From the NCBI RefSeq assembly GCF_018873765.1, contig NC_057922.1, positions 65,744,755-65,808,754 of the forward strand: a stretch of 64,000 nt of DNA, given 5' to 3'. Positions 22,501 through 34,433 of this stretch are shown piece by piece. The DNA is from Telopea speciosissima. Its lineage: Eukaryota; Streptophyta; Magnoliopsida; Proteales; Proteaceae. The first letter of the stretch is position 1, and every line of letters begins with the position of its first letter. Both the position numbers and the translations under genes were made by a program. Under the pieces are notes generated by a model. The model was not told where the DNA came from. It did not search any database and saw only the letters and a list, made by a program, of their open reading frames with translations.

Positions 22501-24382
22501 GTCATTATAACAGGTTAGATATATTTCTTTAATTATTTCTCCATTCAATATTTGATACAAGTTTTATGGAATGGTGTCTCCATTTCTAGTCCGTCATGAT
22601 TTCATAAATGTGTTCTGGAGCCAAGCTGTAATACAAGGTCCAGTCTTTGAGTTCAAAATGGGTCTTGAGCTGAGTCAGCTAAGTCATGGCATGATCAAAT
22701 TGCATTAGGCCTTTTTAAGTTGGTGGATCTTTCAGAAAGGTTTCCACATGAATCCCTGCAAGTTTTTTAATTCTCTAATGCTTATCTAAATAGTAGTATA
22801 GTACAGATGAGTTTTTTGTCGTACAGGGAATTTAGGCCGTCTCTCTCTCTCTCTCTCTCTTTCTCTCGGGATGGGTACGGGTGTTTCATACCTGAGTTTA
22901 TCAATTGAAAGATTTGTGATTTGAGTCCAGTTTTTAACTGCATAAGGAATTGTCAACGACTATTCAATGTTTAATGACTTGCCCAGTAATGGCCATATTT
23001 TGTATGGATACTTGGATTGGGGTGGTTAAGAAGAAGAAATGACAGGTTAGAAAGAGTGACGGAAAAAGCTGCTTTATCATTCTGAAAGGTGCTTATAGAG
23101 TCAAATTCCTTGGTATCCCCTTATGTGGAGCTCTGCAACATTTGGCTCTATTGAAATATGGTCAGGCTTTAACTGGAGTCATCTTAAGTGTTACATGTTG
23201 TAGAAGAACAGAACCTTAGAACACCAGAACCGAGAAGATGAAGAGAGGAGATGGAGAAGAGGAATAGAGACTAAGTCGAACTAATCAGTCCCCCCTCACA
23301 GCCTTTATTTATATGTTTAGATTACAAGAGAAAGACTCCTAATCATGTTAGGATTCACAATCATAGAAAGAATAGAAAAGAGAAACTCAACCTAAACCTA
23401 GTTACAAACCACCACTAATAAATAATATAGGGGATCTCGATTAGACTATGGAATATTTTAATCGAGATTCCCTACATGGTCGATATACTTCAACACTCCC
23501 CCTCAAGCTGGAGCTTTGAGATCACCTAGACCCAACTTGGAACAACTCCGACGAAAAGCAGGCCCAAACAGTGGTTTGGTAAACATATCACCTTGTTGAT
23601 TGGTAGCGAACGGAGTAGAAATCAACTTCTTCATAACAGCATCCCGAACAAAGTGACAATCAACTTCAATATGCTTTGTCCGCTCATGAAACACAGGATT
23701 GCTAGCAATATAAATGACAGCTTGATTATCACAAAACATTTGCATAGGCTGAGTGATAGGAAATCCCAACTCCTAATGATGCAATATCAAGCCTAAAGAA
23801 TATTCCTCATGCTGTTTTGGTCCACATCAGAACTAGACCAACCCGCAGGGCCAAGAACCAGCCTCAATTAAGCCCAGTCGTGGGTTAAGCTGGCCAGGAT
23901 TAGTCCTTGCGATATTATTGCTGGTGGGGCCCATGAAGTCGACTCCAAAGAGCCACCAGACCTGAGTTTAATTTTCTTTAAGTATCTTTTAACATTCCAA
24001 TGTGTCTTTTCATTTTCCTAGGATTAGTTAATGAGTGATTTCTTTTTCTAGGTGCTTTAATTAGACTCTTCAGTTTTCAAGTTGGGTCTTTTAAGTTTCT
24101 ACGTGGGAGTCCAAAAATTTGTGTTAAGTACTTAATTTTACTTGGTATTAGTTTCTAGGTAATTTAATGTTTTATTGGAGTTAGCCTCTAGGTGATTAAT
24201 GCTCGAGTCCAAGAGTCATTTTTTTTTTCGTTATATACTCATGTAATCCAACAATGAAAGAAAGAATAGAAGAATGAATTGAATATTGGATTTCATTGGC
24301 AATTAGCAGGTGTGTTTGATCACCTTCTATCCCTCCCCTCTCCCTAATCTCATTTTTCTTTCTCTCCCCCTCTCAATCTCAT

Positions 24383-24432
<50 letters not shown>

Positions 24433-27400
24433 TACTCCCTCTCATCTCCCGTCTCTTCTTCTCTCTTCATCCAAGACCAAATCTGATTTTGAAACCTTGT
24501 CTTCTCCCTTTATCCTGCCCCTAACCTCCCTATAAACTAGATATGTCCTCTCTATTACAGATCTGAACCTTCCGCCTGCATCACTTGAAGCAATGACTTT
24601 ACCCACATCAGCTCAGCAGTAGTATGTGCCATGGCTCGATACTCAGCCTCGGCACTAGATCTAGCAACAGTAGTTTTGCTTTTCCAGGTGACTAGGTTAC
24701 CTCTCACAAAGGTACAATAACCAGCCGTAGAGCGCCTATCACCATCAGCACCAGCCCAATCAGCATCAGAAAACCCAACCAAAATAATATTTCGATTGGG
24801 GCGAGAAGTGAGACCCTTATCAAGAGCACCTTTTAGGTAGTGTAGTACACGACAACCAGCATCCCAGTGAATCTTTTTTGGTGTTTGCATAAGCTGACTA
24901 ATAACTCCAACTGTAAAGGATATATCTGGTCGAGTAACAGTAAGATAAATGAATTTACCAACTAATCTCCTACCGATGTACATATGTAAAGTCCTCACTC
25001 TTACTGGATCCAAGCTTTTGATGAGGATCCATGAGAGTATCCGCTGGTTTGGAAGCAAGCATTCCAGTTTCAAATAGGAGATCAAGGACATATTTCCTTC
25101 GTGATAAGCTAATACCTTTCTTGCTTCACAAAACTTCAATACCAAGGAAATACTTGAGAACACCTAAGTCTTTCATCTGAAAATGTTAGTGAAGATAGGA
25201 TTTAACTTCAGCAATACTAGAAGGATCATTACCAGATATAATAATGTCATCCACATAAATTACCATCACAACCACCTTTGAATCCTGACGACGAACAAAG
25301 ACAGAGTGGTCAAAGTAACACTGTCAGATGCTAAACTGAGTAACAATGGAGCTGAGCTTATCAAACCATGCTCTTGGAGATTGTTTCAACCCATAGATTG
25401 CCTTACGAAGCTTGCATACTTTGGTAGAATCCTCCCCCTGAGCAACATACCCCAGAGGTTGCTCCATATAAACCTCCTCCTGAAGATCACCATACAGAAA
25501 AGCATTTTTTATATCCATCTGATATAACGGCCAGTCTAAGTTGGCAGCCAAGAAAAGAGAACCCGAACAAAATTCAAACAAGCAACAGGCGAGAAGGTTT
25601 CAAAATAATCAACACTATAGCCTTTAGCAACCACTCTAGCCTTAAGTCGCTCAACATAACCATCACGGTTGTATTTGATAGTATAAACCTAACGACACTT
25701 CACAAGATCCTTTCTAGTAGGCAAAGAAACTAGAGTCCAAGTATTTCAAGATAATAAAGCATCCATTTCTGGTCCATTGCTGCCTTCCAGCCAAGGTGAG
25801 GAAACGCCTCACAATGGGATGTAGCAACAAAGTTAGTAGACAAAGCAAAAGCAAGTGGGTGATAGTGAGATGGAAGATGAGAAATTGAGACATACTTTTC
25901 AATAGGATAAACAATTAAAGATTGGTGAGACTTTCGAGTACATGAGCGAGTATCTTTACAAACAGTGACTAGTAAGTCGATGGAGCCCTCAGCCTCAGAA
26001 TCGGATTGAGAGGTAGGAGGAACGACATCTGCAGTGGTGGTTGGCAGCTTCGGAACACTGGAAGTAGAAGGTAAGGGAGCCGGGACAATGAGGGCAGGCT
26101 CCGTAGTGGTGGTGGATGGTAAGACAGGTGGTCGACGGCGGCGACGGTGATAGATAATAGTCGGTTGGGGTAATGGTGATGGTGATGGTGTTGATGGAAT
26201 GGGTATGATCACAGGTATAGAGGGACCTAGAAGGTCTTCATTGGTCACAGTAGATGGCATAGGAGGGGAAAAATAAGTAGTTTCAAAATATGTAACCTCA
26301 GCACTAGTAAAGTGTTTATTAGAGACCAGATCAAAACATTTGTACCCTTTCTGGGTCCTAGAGTAACCAAGAAAATACATTTAATAGATCAAAGAGATAA
26401 CTTATCAACCATAGGGTGAAGGATGTGAACAAAACATATGCAGCCAAAAACATGTGGTGGGGAAGCAAACAAAGAACTAGTAGGATAAAGAATAGAAAAG
26501 GGGACTTTATTGTTTAAAACAGACGATGGAATACGGTTAATAAGGTAACAAGTAGTTAGGACAGTATCACCCCAAAAACGTTTGGGAACATTCATGTGGA
26601 GCATAATGGACTGGGCCACTTCTAGTAAGTGCCGATTTTTGCGTTCGGCCACCCCATTTTGTTGTGCGGTGTACGACCAACTAGTTTGGTTAATAAAACC
26701 ACGAGTAAAGCAAAAATCAGAAATCCCAATTTGAGTGTATTCAAGAGCATTATCAGAATGAAATTTTTTAATTGACGTAACAAACTAACTTTTTATTTCC
26801 TCATAAAAATTATTTAATATAGTAAGAAATTAAGTCTGGTGACTCCGGTCCTTTAACAGGTAAACCCAAGTGGAACGAGAATAATCATCCACAAAACTAA
26901 CAAAATAAGAAAATCCTAATCTATTACAAACATGATACAAATCCCAAATGTTAGAATGCACTAAAGAGAACAATGAAGAACTTCTAGGTATAGTACGAAT
27001 AGAAAAGGAGGCACGGTGGTATTTGCCCAGTTCACAAGCTTCACACTCAAGACGAGATGTAGACCTGCAACTAGGAACCATTAGTTGAAGTTTTGGAATG
27101 GGTATGATCACAGTATAGAGGGACCTAGAAGGTCTTCATTGGTCACGATAGATGGCATAGGAGGGGAAAAATAAGTAGTTTCAAAATATGTAACCTCAAG
27201 ACTAGTAAAGTGTTTATTAGAGACCAGATCAAAACATTTGTACCCTTTCTGGGTCCTAGAGTAACCAAGAAAATACATTTAATAGATCAAAGAGATAACT
27301 TATCAACCATAGGGTGAAGGATGTGAACAAAACATATGCAGCCAAAAACATGTGGTGGGGAAGCAAACAAAGAACTAGTAGGATAAAGAATAGAAAAGGG

Positions 27401-30400
27401 GACTTTATTGTTTAAAACAGACGATGGAATACGGTTAATAAGGTAACAAGTAGTTAGGACAGTATCACCCCAAAAACGTTTGGGAACATTCATGTGGAGC
27501 ATAATGGACTGGGCCACTTCTAGTAAGTGCCGATTTTTGCGTTCGGCCACCCCATTTTGTTGTGCGGTGTACGACCAACTAGTTTGGTTAATAAAACCAC
27601 GAGTAAAGCAAAAATCAGAAATCCCAATTTGAGTGTATTCAAGAGCATTATCAGAATGAAATTTTTTAATTGACGTAACAAACTAACTTTTTATTTCCTC
27701 ATAAAAATTATTTAATATAGTAAGAAATTAAGTCTGGTGACTCCGGTCCTTTAACAGGTAAACCCAAGTGGAACGAGAATAATCATCCACAAAACTAACA
27801 AAATAAGAAAATCCTAATCTATTACAAACATGATACAAATCCCAAATGTTAGAATGCACTAAAGAGAACAATGAAGAACTTCTAGGTATAGTACGAATAG
27901 AAAAGGAGGCACGGTGGTATTTGCCCAGTTCACAAGCTTCACACTCAAGACGAGATGTAGACCTGCAACTAGGAACCATTAGTTGAAGTTTTGGAATGGG
28001 TATGATCACAGGTATAGAGGGACCTAGAAGGTCTTCATTGGTCACAGTAGATGGCATAGGAGGGGAAAAATAAGTAGTTTCAAAATATGTAACCTCAGCA
28101 CTAGTAAAGTGTTTATTAGAGACCAGATCAAAACATTTGTACCCTTTCTGGGTCCTAGAGTAACCAAGAAAATACATTTAATAGATCAAAGAGATAACTT
28201 ATCAACCATAGGGTGAAGGATGTGAACAAAACATATGCAGCCAAAAACATGTGGTGGGGAAGCAAACAAAGAACTAGTAGGATAAAGAATAGAAAAGGGG
28301 ACTTTATTGTTTAAAACAGACGATGGAATACGGTTAATAAGGTAACAAGTAGTTAGGACAGTATCACCCCAAAAACGTTTGGGAACATTCATGTGGAGCA
28401 TAATGGACTGGGCCACTTCTAGTAAGTGCCGATTTTTGCGTTCGGCCACCCCATTTTGTTGTGCGGTGTACGACCAACTAGTTTGGTTAATAAAACCACG
28501 AGTAAAGCAAAAATCAGAAATCCCAATTTGAGTGTATTCAAGAGCATTATCAGAATGAAATTTTTTAATTGACGTAGCAAACTAACTTTTTATTTCCTCA
28601 TAAAAATTATTTAATATAGTAAGAAATTAAGTCTGGTGACTCCGGTCCTTTAACAGGTAAACCCAAGTGGAACGAGAATAATCATCCACAAAACTAACAA
28701 AATAAGAAAATCCTAATCTATTACAAACATGATACAAATCCCAAATGTTAGAATGCACTAAAGAGAACAATGAAGAACTTCTAGGTATAGTACGAATAGA
28801 AAAGGAGGCACGGTGGTATTTGCCCAGTTCACAAGCTTCACACTCAAGACGAGATGTAGACCTGCAACTAGGAACCATTAGTTGAAGTTTTGGTAGAGAA
28901 GGGTGACCAAGACGTAAATGTCATTGCATGGGGGAGAGGGTACGATAGTAGATGTAGCTGCAGTAGAAGTATCTGTGCCATCCAGGTAATATAGGCCATC
29001 ACACTCAAGCCCGCTACCAATCGCCTTCCTTGTCTGAAGGTCCTGAAAAACACAATAAGAAGGGTAGATGGTTACAAAACAATTAAGAGATTTAGTAAAT
29101 TGACTGACAATAAAAGACTTGGAGGTAATTTAGGAATATGAAGAACATGGGAGAAAGTCATGGAAGATGTGGTAGACACAGTGAAAAGACCAATTATTTG
29201 AGTAGATGACCCATCAGCAAGGATAAAATTAGAAGAAGTTTGAATTGACTTCATGAAAGAAAACAAGTGTGACCTACCAATCATATGACACGAAGCACCA
29301 GAATCAATAAGCCAAGAGGTAGAAGAAGGGTAAAAAAGAGAGTTACCTTTATATGCTAAGGTGGCGGTAGAGGTAGAAGCAGAATTAGCCTCAAGTTGTT
29401 GTAGGCGTTTGACTAGCTAGTTGTAATCATTATGAGACACAGTAGACGAGGTACCTGACCTAGAACTCTGAGTCATATCACTGGTAGGTTTCTCAGTAGA
29501 AGTGTCAGTTATGGTTGTATTGGCGAGTTCATTCGCCCTTTCAGGTTTTCCGTGTTTAGCCCAGCAGGTATCTACAGTATGATTTGGTTTCCCACAATAA
29601 GTGCAGTGGTGGGAAGACTTGTGAAAAGACTGATAACCGGTACCTCTTTCCACCAGTACCTCGGCCACGGCCCCTGGCTTGGCCACGGCCATTTTCGCGT
29701 CTTCACAACCACAACTAGCAACAAAAGCAGAGCTTTCTTTGGAAGTATTATAGACATAGATGGATTAACCAAACGACTGATGCGAGAGAACTTCATTGAG
29801 AGAAGGCACCTTATCCCCTGTGAGTGGTTGACTTTTCACAGATTGATAGTCATGATGCAAACCAGCCAGACATTTAGCAATATGAAATTCAGCCAGTTGT
29901 TGTTTTAACTGATCCAAATTGGTGGTAAGTGGCTGATGTACTTGGAGTTCTTCAATCATTCCTTTATAACTGACAAAGTATCCATTCAAAGTTTTTATCT
30001 CCCTGGTGGAAAGTGAAAAGCTTCTCATAGAGGTCATACGTGCGGAAGATATTCTATTCTTGAGAGAAGCTTTCACGCAAATCATTCCAGTCATCTTTAG
30101 CAAGGGTGTGAAACATAACATTGGACGCAATAGCAGGGTCAACACTGTTCCATAACCATATTTTAATAAATGAGTTCTCACGTATCCACTCATCATGAGC
30201 TGTGACTTGGCAGGATCCTTTGGATCAATAATAGGGGATCGTCCGTGATATATTTTATTTTTCCCTTGGCATGAATGTATGCTTGCACAGCCTGGGCCCA
30301 TAAGAGATAGTTTGACACACCGGAGAGTTTGATAGTAGTGATCTGAACTTGGACATTGTCCGTTGGTGGTTTAGAATGAGTCATAAGGGTAAGTTATCAA

Positions 30401-33400
30401 GTCCAAGTAGTAACAGCAGTAGCAAATCAATTGGCTCTTGAATAGAACCTAATTAGGGTTAAACAAAAAACCCAAAAGTAGTAGTAGCAGCAATAATCCA
30501 ATCGGCAGCAGCAGTAGTAGTAATAATGTCACAATCAGTTCTCACTTGGAACCAGATTATGGTTGGTAAAGATCCAAATATCCCAGCAGTAAAAACGACT
30601 AGCAGAATTAGGGTTTGAAAACCCAAAACTAGTAGTAGTTTGGCAGATGTAGGGTGTGTAAACCCAAAGGTAGCAGCAGTAAAAGAACCAGCAGAATTAG
30701 GGTTAGAAAAACCCAAATATAGCAGCAGTAAACATTCGGCAAAAGTAGGTTTGAAAATCCAAAGGTCGCAGTTGTAATCCTATCGGCAGAGGTAGGGTTT
30801 GAAAAACCCAAATCTCAAAAACAGTAGAATGATGAATCAAGTGCTGTACCTGAAGAAGGAAAGCAGAGTACAGTAATGTGTTTGATCGAATGGAGAGAGT
30901 AACCAGGTAATAACCCTCACTGGGGAATCGCAAGAAGTAGAAGAAAGTTGCTCTGAAAAAATAAAGTAGATCGAATCTGCTGTCTTCAATAAATAGGGAT
31001 CCACTGATTGGATCAGATGTAGAAGTAGTCTTCAAGCATGAACAGCAGCTTCAATATAAGAATCTCCACTCGATCCTTCACTTCAGGTAGTAAAACCCTA
31101 GTTTTCAATTGAAAACTTCATCTAGGGTTTCATTCTCAGCAATATCCAGCTTAGGGTGCTGCATCCTTTGGAGAAAAAGAAGCTTTAGTAGACTCTCAAA
31201 CCAGAATCGCAATTCACAAACAACCTAATGATTGTGCTCAGATACCAAGTAGCAGAACAGAACCGAGGAGATGGAGAAGAGGAATAGAGACTGAGTCGAA
31301 CTAATCAGTCCCCCCCCCCCCCTCACAGCCTTTATTTATATGTTTAGATTACAAGAGGACTCCTAATCATGTTAGGATCCACAATCATAGACAAAATAGA
31401 AAAAGAGAAACTCAACCGAATCCTAGTTACAAACCACCACTAATAAATAATATGTGACAATATAGGAGATCTTGATTAGACTATGGAATATTCTAATCGA
31501 GATTCGCTACATGGTCAATATACTTCAACACATGTGCTTCACTGTCATGTAAGACAATGAAACAGATTTGATCTATGTATATCCATGTAAAATTTGACCA
31601 TATATCAACAAGAGCCAATTCAAATCCTAGATCTGTCAGAATTAAAGATATAAAATCTAGGGTCTGAATCTGAATGATTGATTTACATACTGAACAGATG
31701 ATTAAGATGTGAAGCTGCTTTGGCAGTTCAATCCACATATCTACATGTCCCCCACTAATACATTTATTGACTGATTTCTCTTGGATGGATTGAGCTCCCA
31801 AGTCATAGTACTTGGATTATTCAACTTTCTTTGGATGATTTTCTTGGTTATTAACCATACATCTGTATGGGTTGCTGGTGAACCATATGTTCCATTATCA
31901 ATCCCATGTAGAAGACAGAAGTTGCATCTGTGATTAGTACATTGATTTGAGTGATGGCTGCTAATTTAGTTCCTTTGTTTTTTTTTTTTTTTTGGGGGGG
32001 GGGGTGTTGGAGGTTGACAAGTATAAATAATATCTTTTGATTCTATACATAACAGGGCATAATGGAACCATAGATGGACAAGGTAAAGCATGGTGGGTGA
32101 AGTACCGTCAGAAACTTCTCAACCATACCAGGGGCCCACTTGTGCAGATCATGTGGTCAAGTGACATCTGGATCTCTAATATCACTCTGCGTAATTCTCC
32201 TTTCTGGACCCTCCATCCTTTTGACTGCAAGAATGTAATCATCACAAATGTTACCATTTTAGCTCCTGTCTTAGAAGCCCCAAACACAGATGGAATAGAT
32301 CCTGGTGAGTGTGCTATGCTGGTGTTTTTACTGTCTTCTTTCATTTGTTGTTTTGTGATGGAGGAACATATGGTGAACCTAGGGTGAGCCACCAGGGGAT
32401 GTTAAACCATATGGTCTTGAGTTGAACCATGAATGCCTAGAAATCTCACAGAAGGTTGACGACAGATGGAATGGAGATTATGTGAGTGCTCCATCCTTAA
32501 TGTTTACCAACCAGTTGAACTTTCTGTTCAATAAGTAGATGGGACATGAATCCCTGCTAGTTCAGATTCTGGGAGAATGATGGACCCCATGATCATCGTA
32601 TCTTTCTCTTTTGTTAGATTTGGATAGAAATCTCACAGAAGATTGATGACAGATGGAATGGAGATTATCATTAAAATGTTTACCAACCAGTTGAACTTTC
32701 TGTTCAACAAGTAGATGGGGCATGAATCCCTGCCAGTTCAGATTCTGGGAGAATGATGGACCCCATGATCATCAAATGTTTCTCTTTTGTTAGATTGGAA
32801 GCTATGTCATGATGGCATGTTACTATTGAAGTAGTGAAAAGTCCTCATTTAGCTTTTGGCTTAAAATTATTTCCCTTTATATACATATTCAAGGGTGCTA
32901 AGTTAGTAGATTGATATGGTTTATTGAGAATTTTAAGTGAGATGAATTCTTTTTTCTATTATCATCTTGAGCATTGGAATTTAGATTAGGGTTTGTTCTC
33001 TGCAGATTCATGTGAGAATGTGGTGATAGAGGATTGTTACATTAGCGTAGGAGATGATGGAATTGCAATAAAGAGTGGTTGGGATCAATATGGAATTTCT
33101 TATGGTCGGCCTTCCACCAACATTCTCATCCGAAACCTTACTGTTCGCTCCATGGTGAGGTGAGTCGTTCCTCATATTTTCCCACTCATCAAATGTACAA
33201 AAGTGTGTGATGATAGTGCCTCGTGCTTGCGTATGTGTTGCAATCGCTCTGGTTTTTTATGGAAGCACCATTTTGCCTTGATTTATTTTTTTTGATAGTA
33301 TCTTGTATGTTGCCTCAGTGGTAGCATGACCTCCCCCTGCCAGTTATAATAACAACTTCGGGCCTCCCAGACTAGTGCAAATCTGAAACAAATGGCCTTT

Positions 33401-34433
33401 AGGGCTGGAATGTTATCAGACAAGGCCAATCTTTGACATCATGTTTGGCCTGCCTCAATTTTAGCCCATTCACATCTATGGTATGCTTAGAATATCCTAT
33501 AATAGTGTGTACATAAAATAACAGTATCAGCGGTATTCTCCCTTCTCAAATTATTTATAGGAAAAAAACGAAAATGTTTCTTGTTTCTCTTTGTAAAGCG
33601 CACTTGTCCATGCTTACTCATAAATAGGTCAAGTCTAGGTCCCGAGCCATCAAGAGTCTCTAGTGTGCTATGCTCACCCAGGCCATGCCTGATGCCTTTC
33701 AAATTGCTGTGCCCAGTGCCATTTAGTTGAAGACACAGCTACAGCTGGATGCATGTTGGGCACAGTTTGATTAGTTGACCATGGTAGTGTCTTGTCCCTC
33801 TGCAATGAGTCCGGAAGTGTGTATTTGCAATATTTTTTTTTTCCATGGGAGTCCTCATTTGCATTTGACATGTAACCAACATCTGCTTTCATTGAACCAT
33901 TGACCAGTGCTGGAGTATCGATAGGCAGTGAGATGTCTGGTGGAGTCTCAAATGTAACAGTGGAGAATCTTCATGTGTGGAGCTCAAGACGGGCAGTTAG
34001 GATCAAGACTGCCCCTGGGAGAGGGGGGTATGTTCGACACATAACCTACAGGAATCTGACCTTTGACAATGTCCGGGTGGGAATTGTCATCAAGACCGAC
34101 TATAATCAGCACCCAGATGGGGGTTATGATCCTAAGGCCTTCCCAGTCCTTGAGGATATTAGCTTTACCGGGATCCATGGCCAGGGAGTTCGTGTCCCAG
34201 TTCTAATCCAAGGCCGTGAAGAGATACCTGTGAGAAACATTACATTCCGGGAAATGTCAGTGGGGATAACAAACAAGAATAAGCATATCTTCCAGTGTGC
34301 TTTCGTTCAAGGACAGGTGATCGGAACCATCTTCCCTGCACCATGTGAAAACCTTGACCAATACGATGAACAAGAACGGATGGTTAAGCAGTCAACATCC
34401 CAGAACATTACTGACATAGATTATGATTTCTGA
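19576..34433 (+). CDS. Glycoside hydrolase family 28 protein, probable polygalacturonase
   Basis: Five exons: 19576-20001, 22393-22513, 32056-32304, 33006-33159 and 33908-34433. All have GT-AG borders and consistent phases, giving 1476 nt (491 residues). Residues about 30-48 are hydrophobic after a basic start, so a signal anchor or signal peptide targets it to the secretory path and cell wall. Family motifs: the TDFGGVGDG start of the beta-helix, NTDGIDPDS (259-267), [10 protein letters not shown] (281-290) and RIKT (348-351), which supply the catalytic Asp residues and substrate Arg/Lys. The canonical G-H-G motif reads [13 protein letters not shown], lacking the usual His, as in a plant subgroup annotated 'probable polygalacturonase'. 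Role: hydrolysis of pectic galacturonan or a related wall polymer; activity is inferred. Intron 2 is about 9.5 kb because of an antisense copia element. A decayed tandem copy lies at 2446-16345. No break is seen. Confidence 0.92.
20002..22392. other. Intron 1 of the polygalacturonase
   Basis: AT-rich intron. 21020-21145 holds a GGTATCGG/CCGATCC-rich repeat patch of the dispersed family described in the findings. There is a poly-purine/poly-G stretch at 22148-22173 and no gene. 20002-20340 and 21873-21905 match the pseudogene copy. Confidence 0.7.
22842..22868. repeat. (TC)n microsatellite
   Basis: A run of about 12 TC units with one interruption lies in intron 2 of the polygalacturonase. Confidence 0.9.
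23199..23495 (-). repeat. 3' LTR of the intronic copia element
   Basis: 297 bp, TGTAGAAGAACAG to TACTTCAACA on the plus strand. It is closely similar to 31249-31530 apart from small indels (for example GAACACCAGAACCGAGAAGATGA-type extra bases and a shorter C run). Confidence 0.93.
23777..24583. mobile_element. Nested solo LTR in the copia RNase H
   Basis: The insert has inverted ends TGATGCA...TGCATCA (TG...CA), is 807 bp long, and separates the RNase H halves (…MWVKSLLQ and ELGFPITQ…). Flanks CCTAA (left, 23772-23776) and CTTGA (right, 24584-24588) fit a 5-bp duplication with two transitions. Inside are a TATATACTCATGTAATCC-type segment, an AATGAAAGAAAGAATAGAAG stretch typical of LTR R/U5 sequence, and a long (TC)n run at 24386-24428. 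No internal coding sequence is present, so it is a solo LTR. Confidence 0.75.
24386..24428. repeat. (TC)n microsatellite
   Basis: About 20 uninterrupted TC units inside the nested solo LTR. Confidence 0.95.
26196..28891 (-). repeat. Tandem triplication of an 899-bp integrase segment
   Basis: Three nearly identical units lie at 26196-27094, 27095-27992 and 27993-28891. Each encodes on the minus strand the same order: [20 protein letters not shown], the integrase core ([13 protein letters not shown]), [14 protein letters not shown] and the integrase tail ([16 protein letters not shown]) up to IPVIIPIP. Only a handful of differences are visible (for example a lost G at 27111, A/G at 28576). At both internal junctions IPVIIPIP is joined directly to KLQLMVPSC; the joint lies in a TGG shared by both parents. 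In the right-hand junction the two parts remain in one open frame. Confidence 0.95.
30465..30820 (-). repeat. Imperfect tandem repeats in the copia leader
   Basis: On the minus strand the unit (about 55-60 bp) reads TTGGGTTTTTCAAACCCTA, then TCTGC..., then ...GCTGC...CCTTTGGG. It recurs about five times between the LTR and the gag start. The units differ by several bases each. Confidence 0.7.
31249..31530 (-). repeat. 5' LTR of the intronic copia element
   Basis: Partner of 23199-23495. It has lost the extra bases near its left end and contains a run of about 14 C near 31308-31322. Its terminal dinucleotide at 31249 is changed from TG. The primer-binding site follows at 31230-31247 (minus). 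Confidence 0.93.
32438..32801 (+). repeat. Tandem duplication in polygalacturonase intron 3
   Basis: TAGAAATCTCACAGAAG...TTTGTTAGATTGGA occurs twice in direct order, from 32438 and from 32625 (unit about 187 bp, second copy slightly shorter). The pseudogene copy at 14380-14580 has it once, so the duplication is later than the gene duplication or was lost there. Confidence 0.85.

Larger units (their letters stand above)
23199..31530 (-). mobile_element. Ty1/copia LTR retrotransposon, antisense in polygalacturonase intron 2
   Basis: The element is bounded by two LTRs (23199-23495 and 31249-31530) and the perfect 5-bp duplication CATGT (23194-23198 and 31531-31535). Minus-strand order: an LTR; a primer-binding site reading TGGTATCTGAGC, one change from the usual initiator-Met site; and a repeat-rich leader. 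Gag starts at 30384 and has a [14 protein letters not shown] zinc knuckle near 29600. Protease with DSGAS is near 29300. Integrase follows, with [14 protein letters not shown] and VDDYSRSTW. Reverse transcriptase carries [23 protein letters not shown] and YVDD. RNase H has [16 protein letters not shown] and [12 protein letters not shown]. Last come the polypurine tract (TTGAGGGGGAG) and the 3' LTR. It is inactive: there are stops (for example TGA for Trp in the integrase zinc region) and frameshifts. A solo LTR splits RNase H, and 0.9 kb of integrase is present three times. Confidence 0.95.

Noticed and set aside
26389-28449. Three identical 87-codon frames taken as a gene family
   Set aside because: They are the same integrase segment of one copia element present three times.
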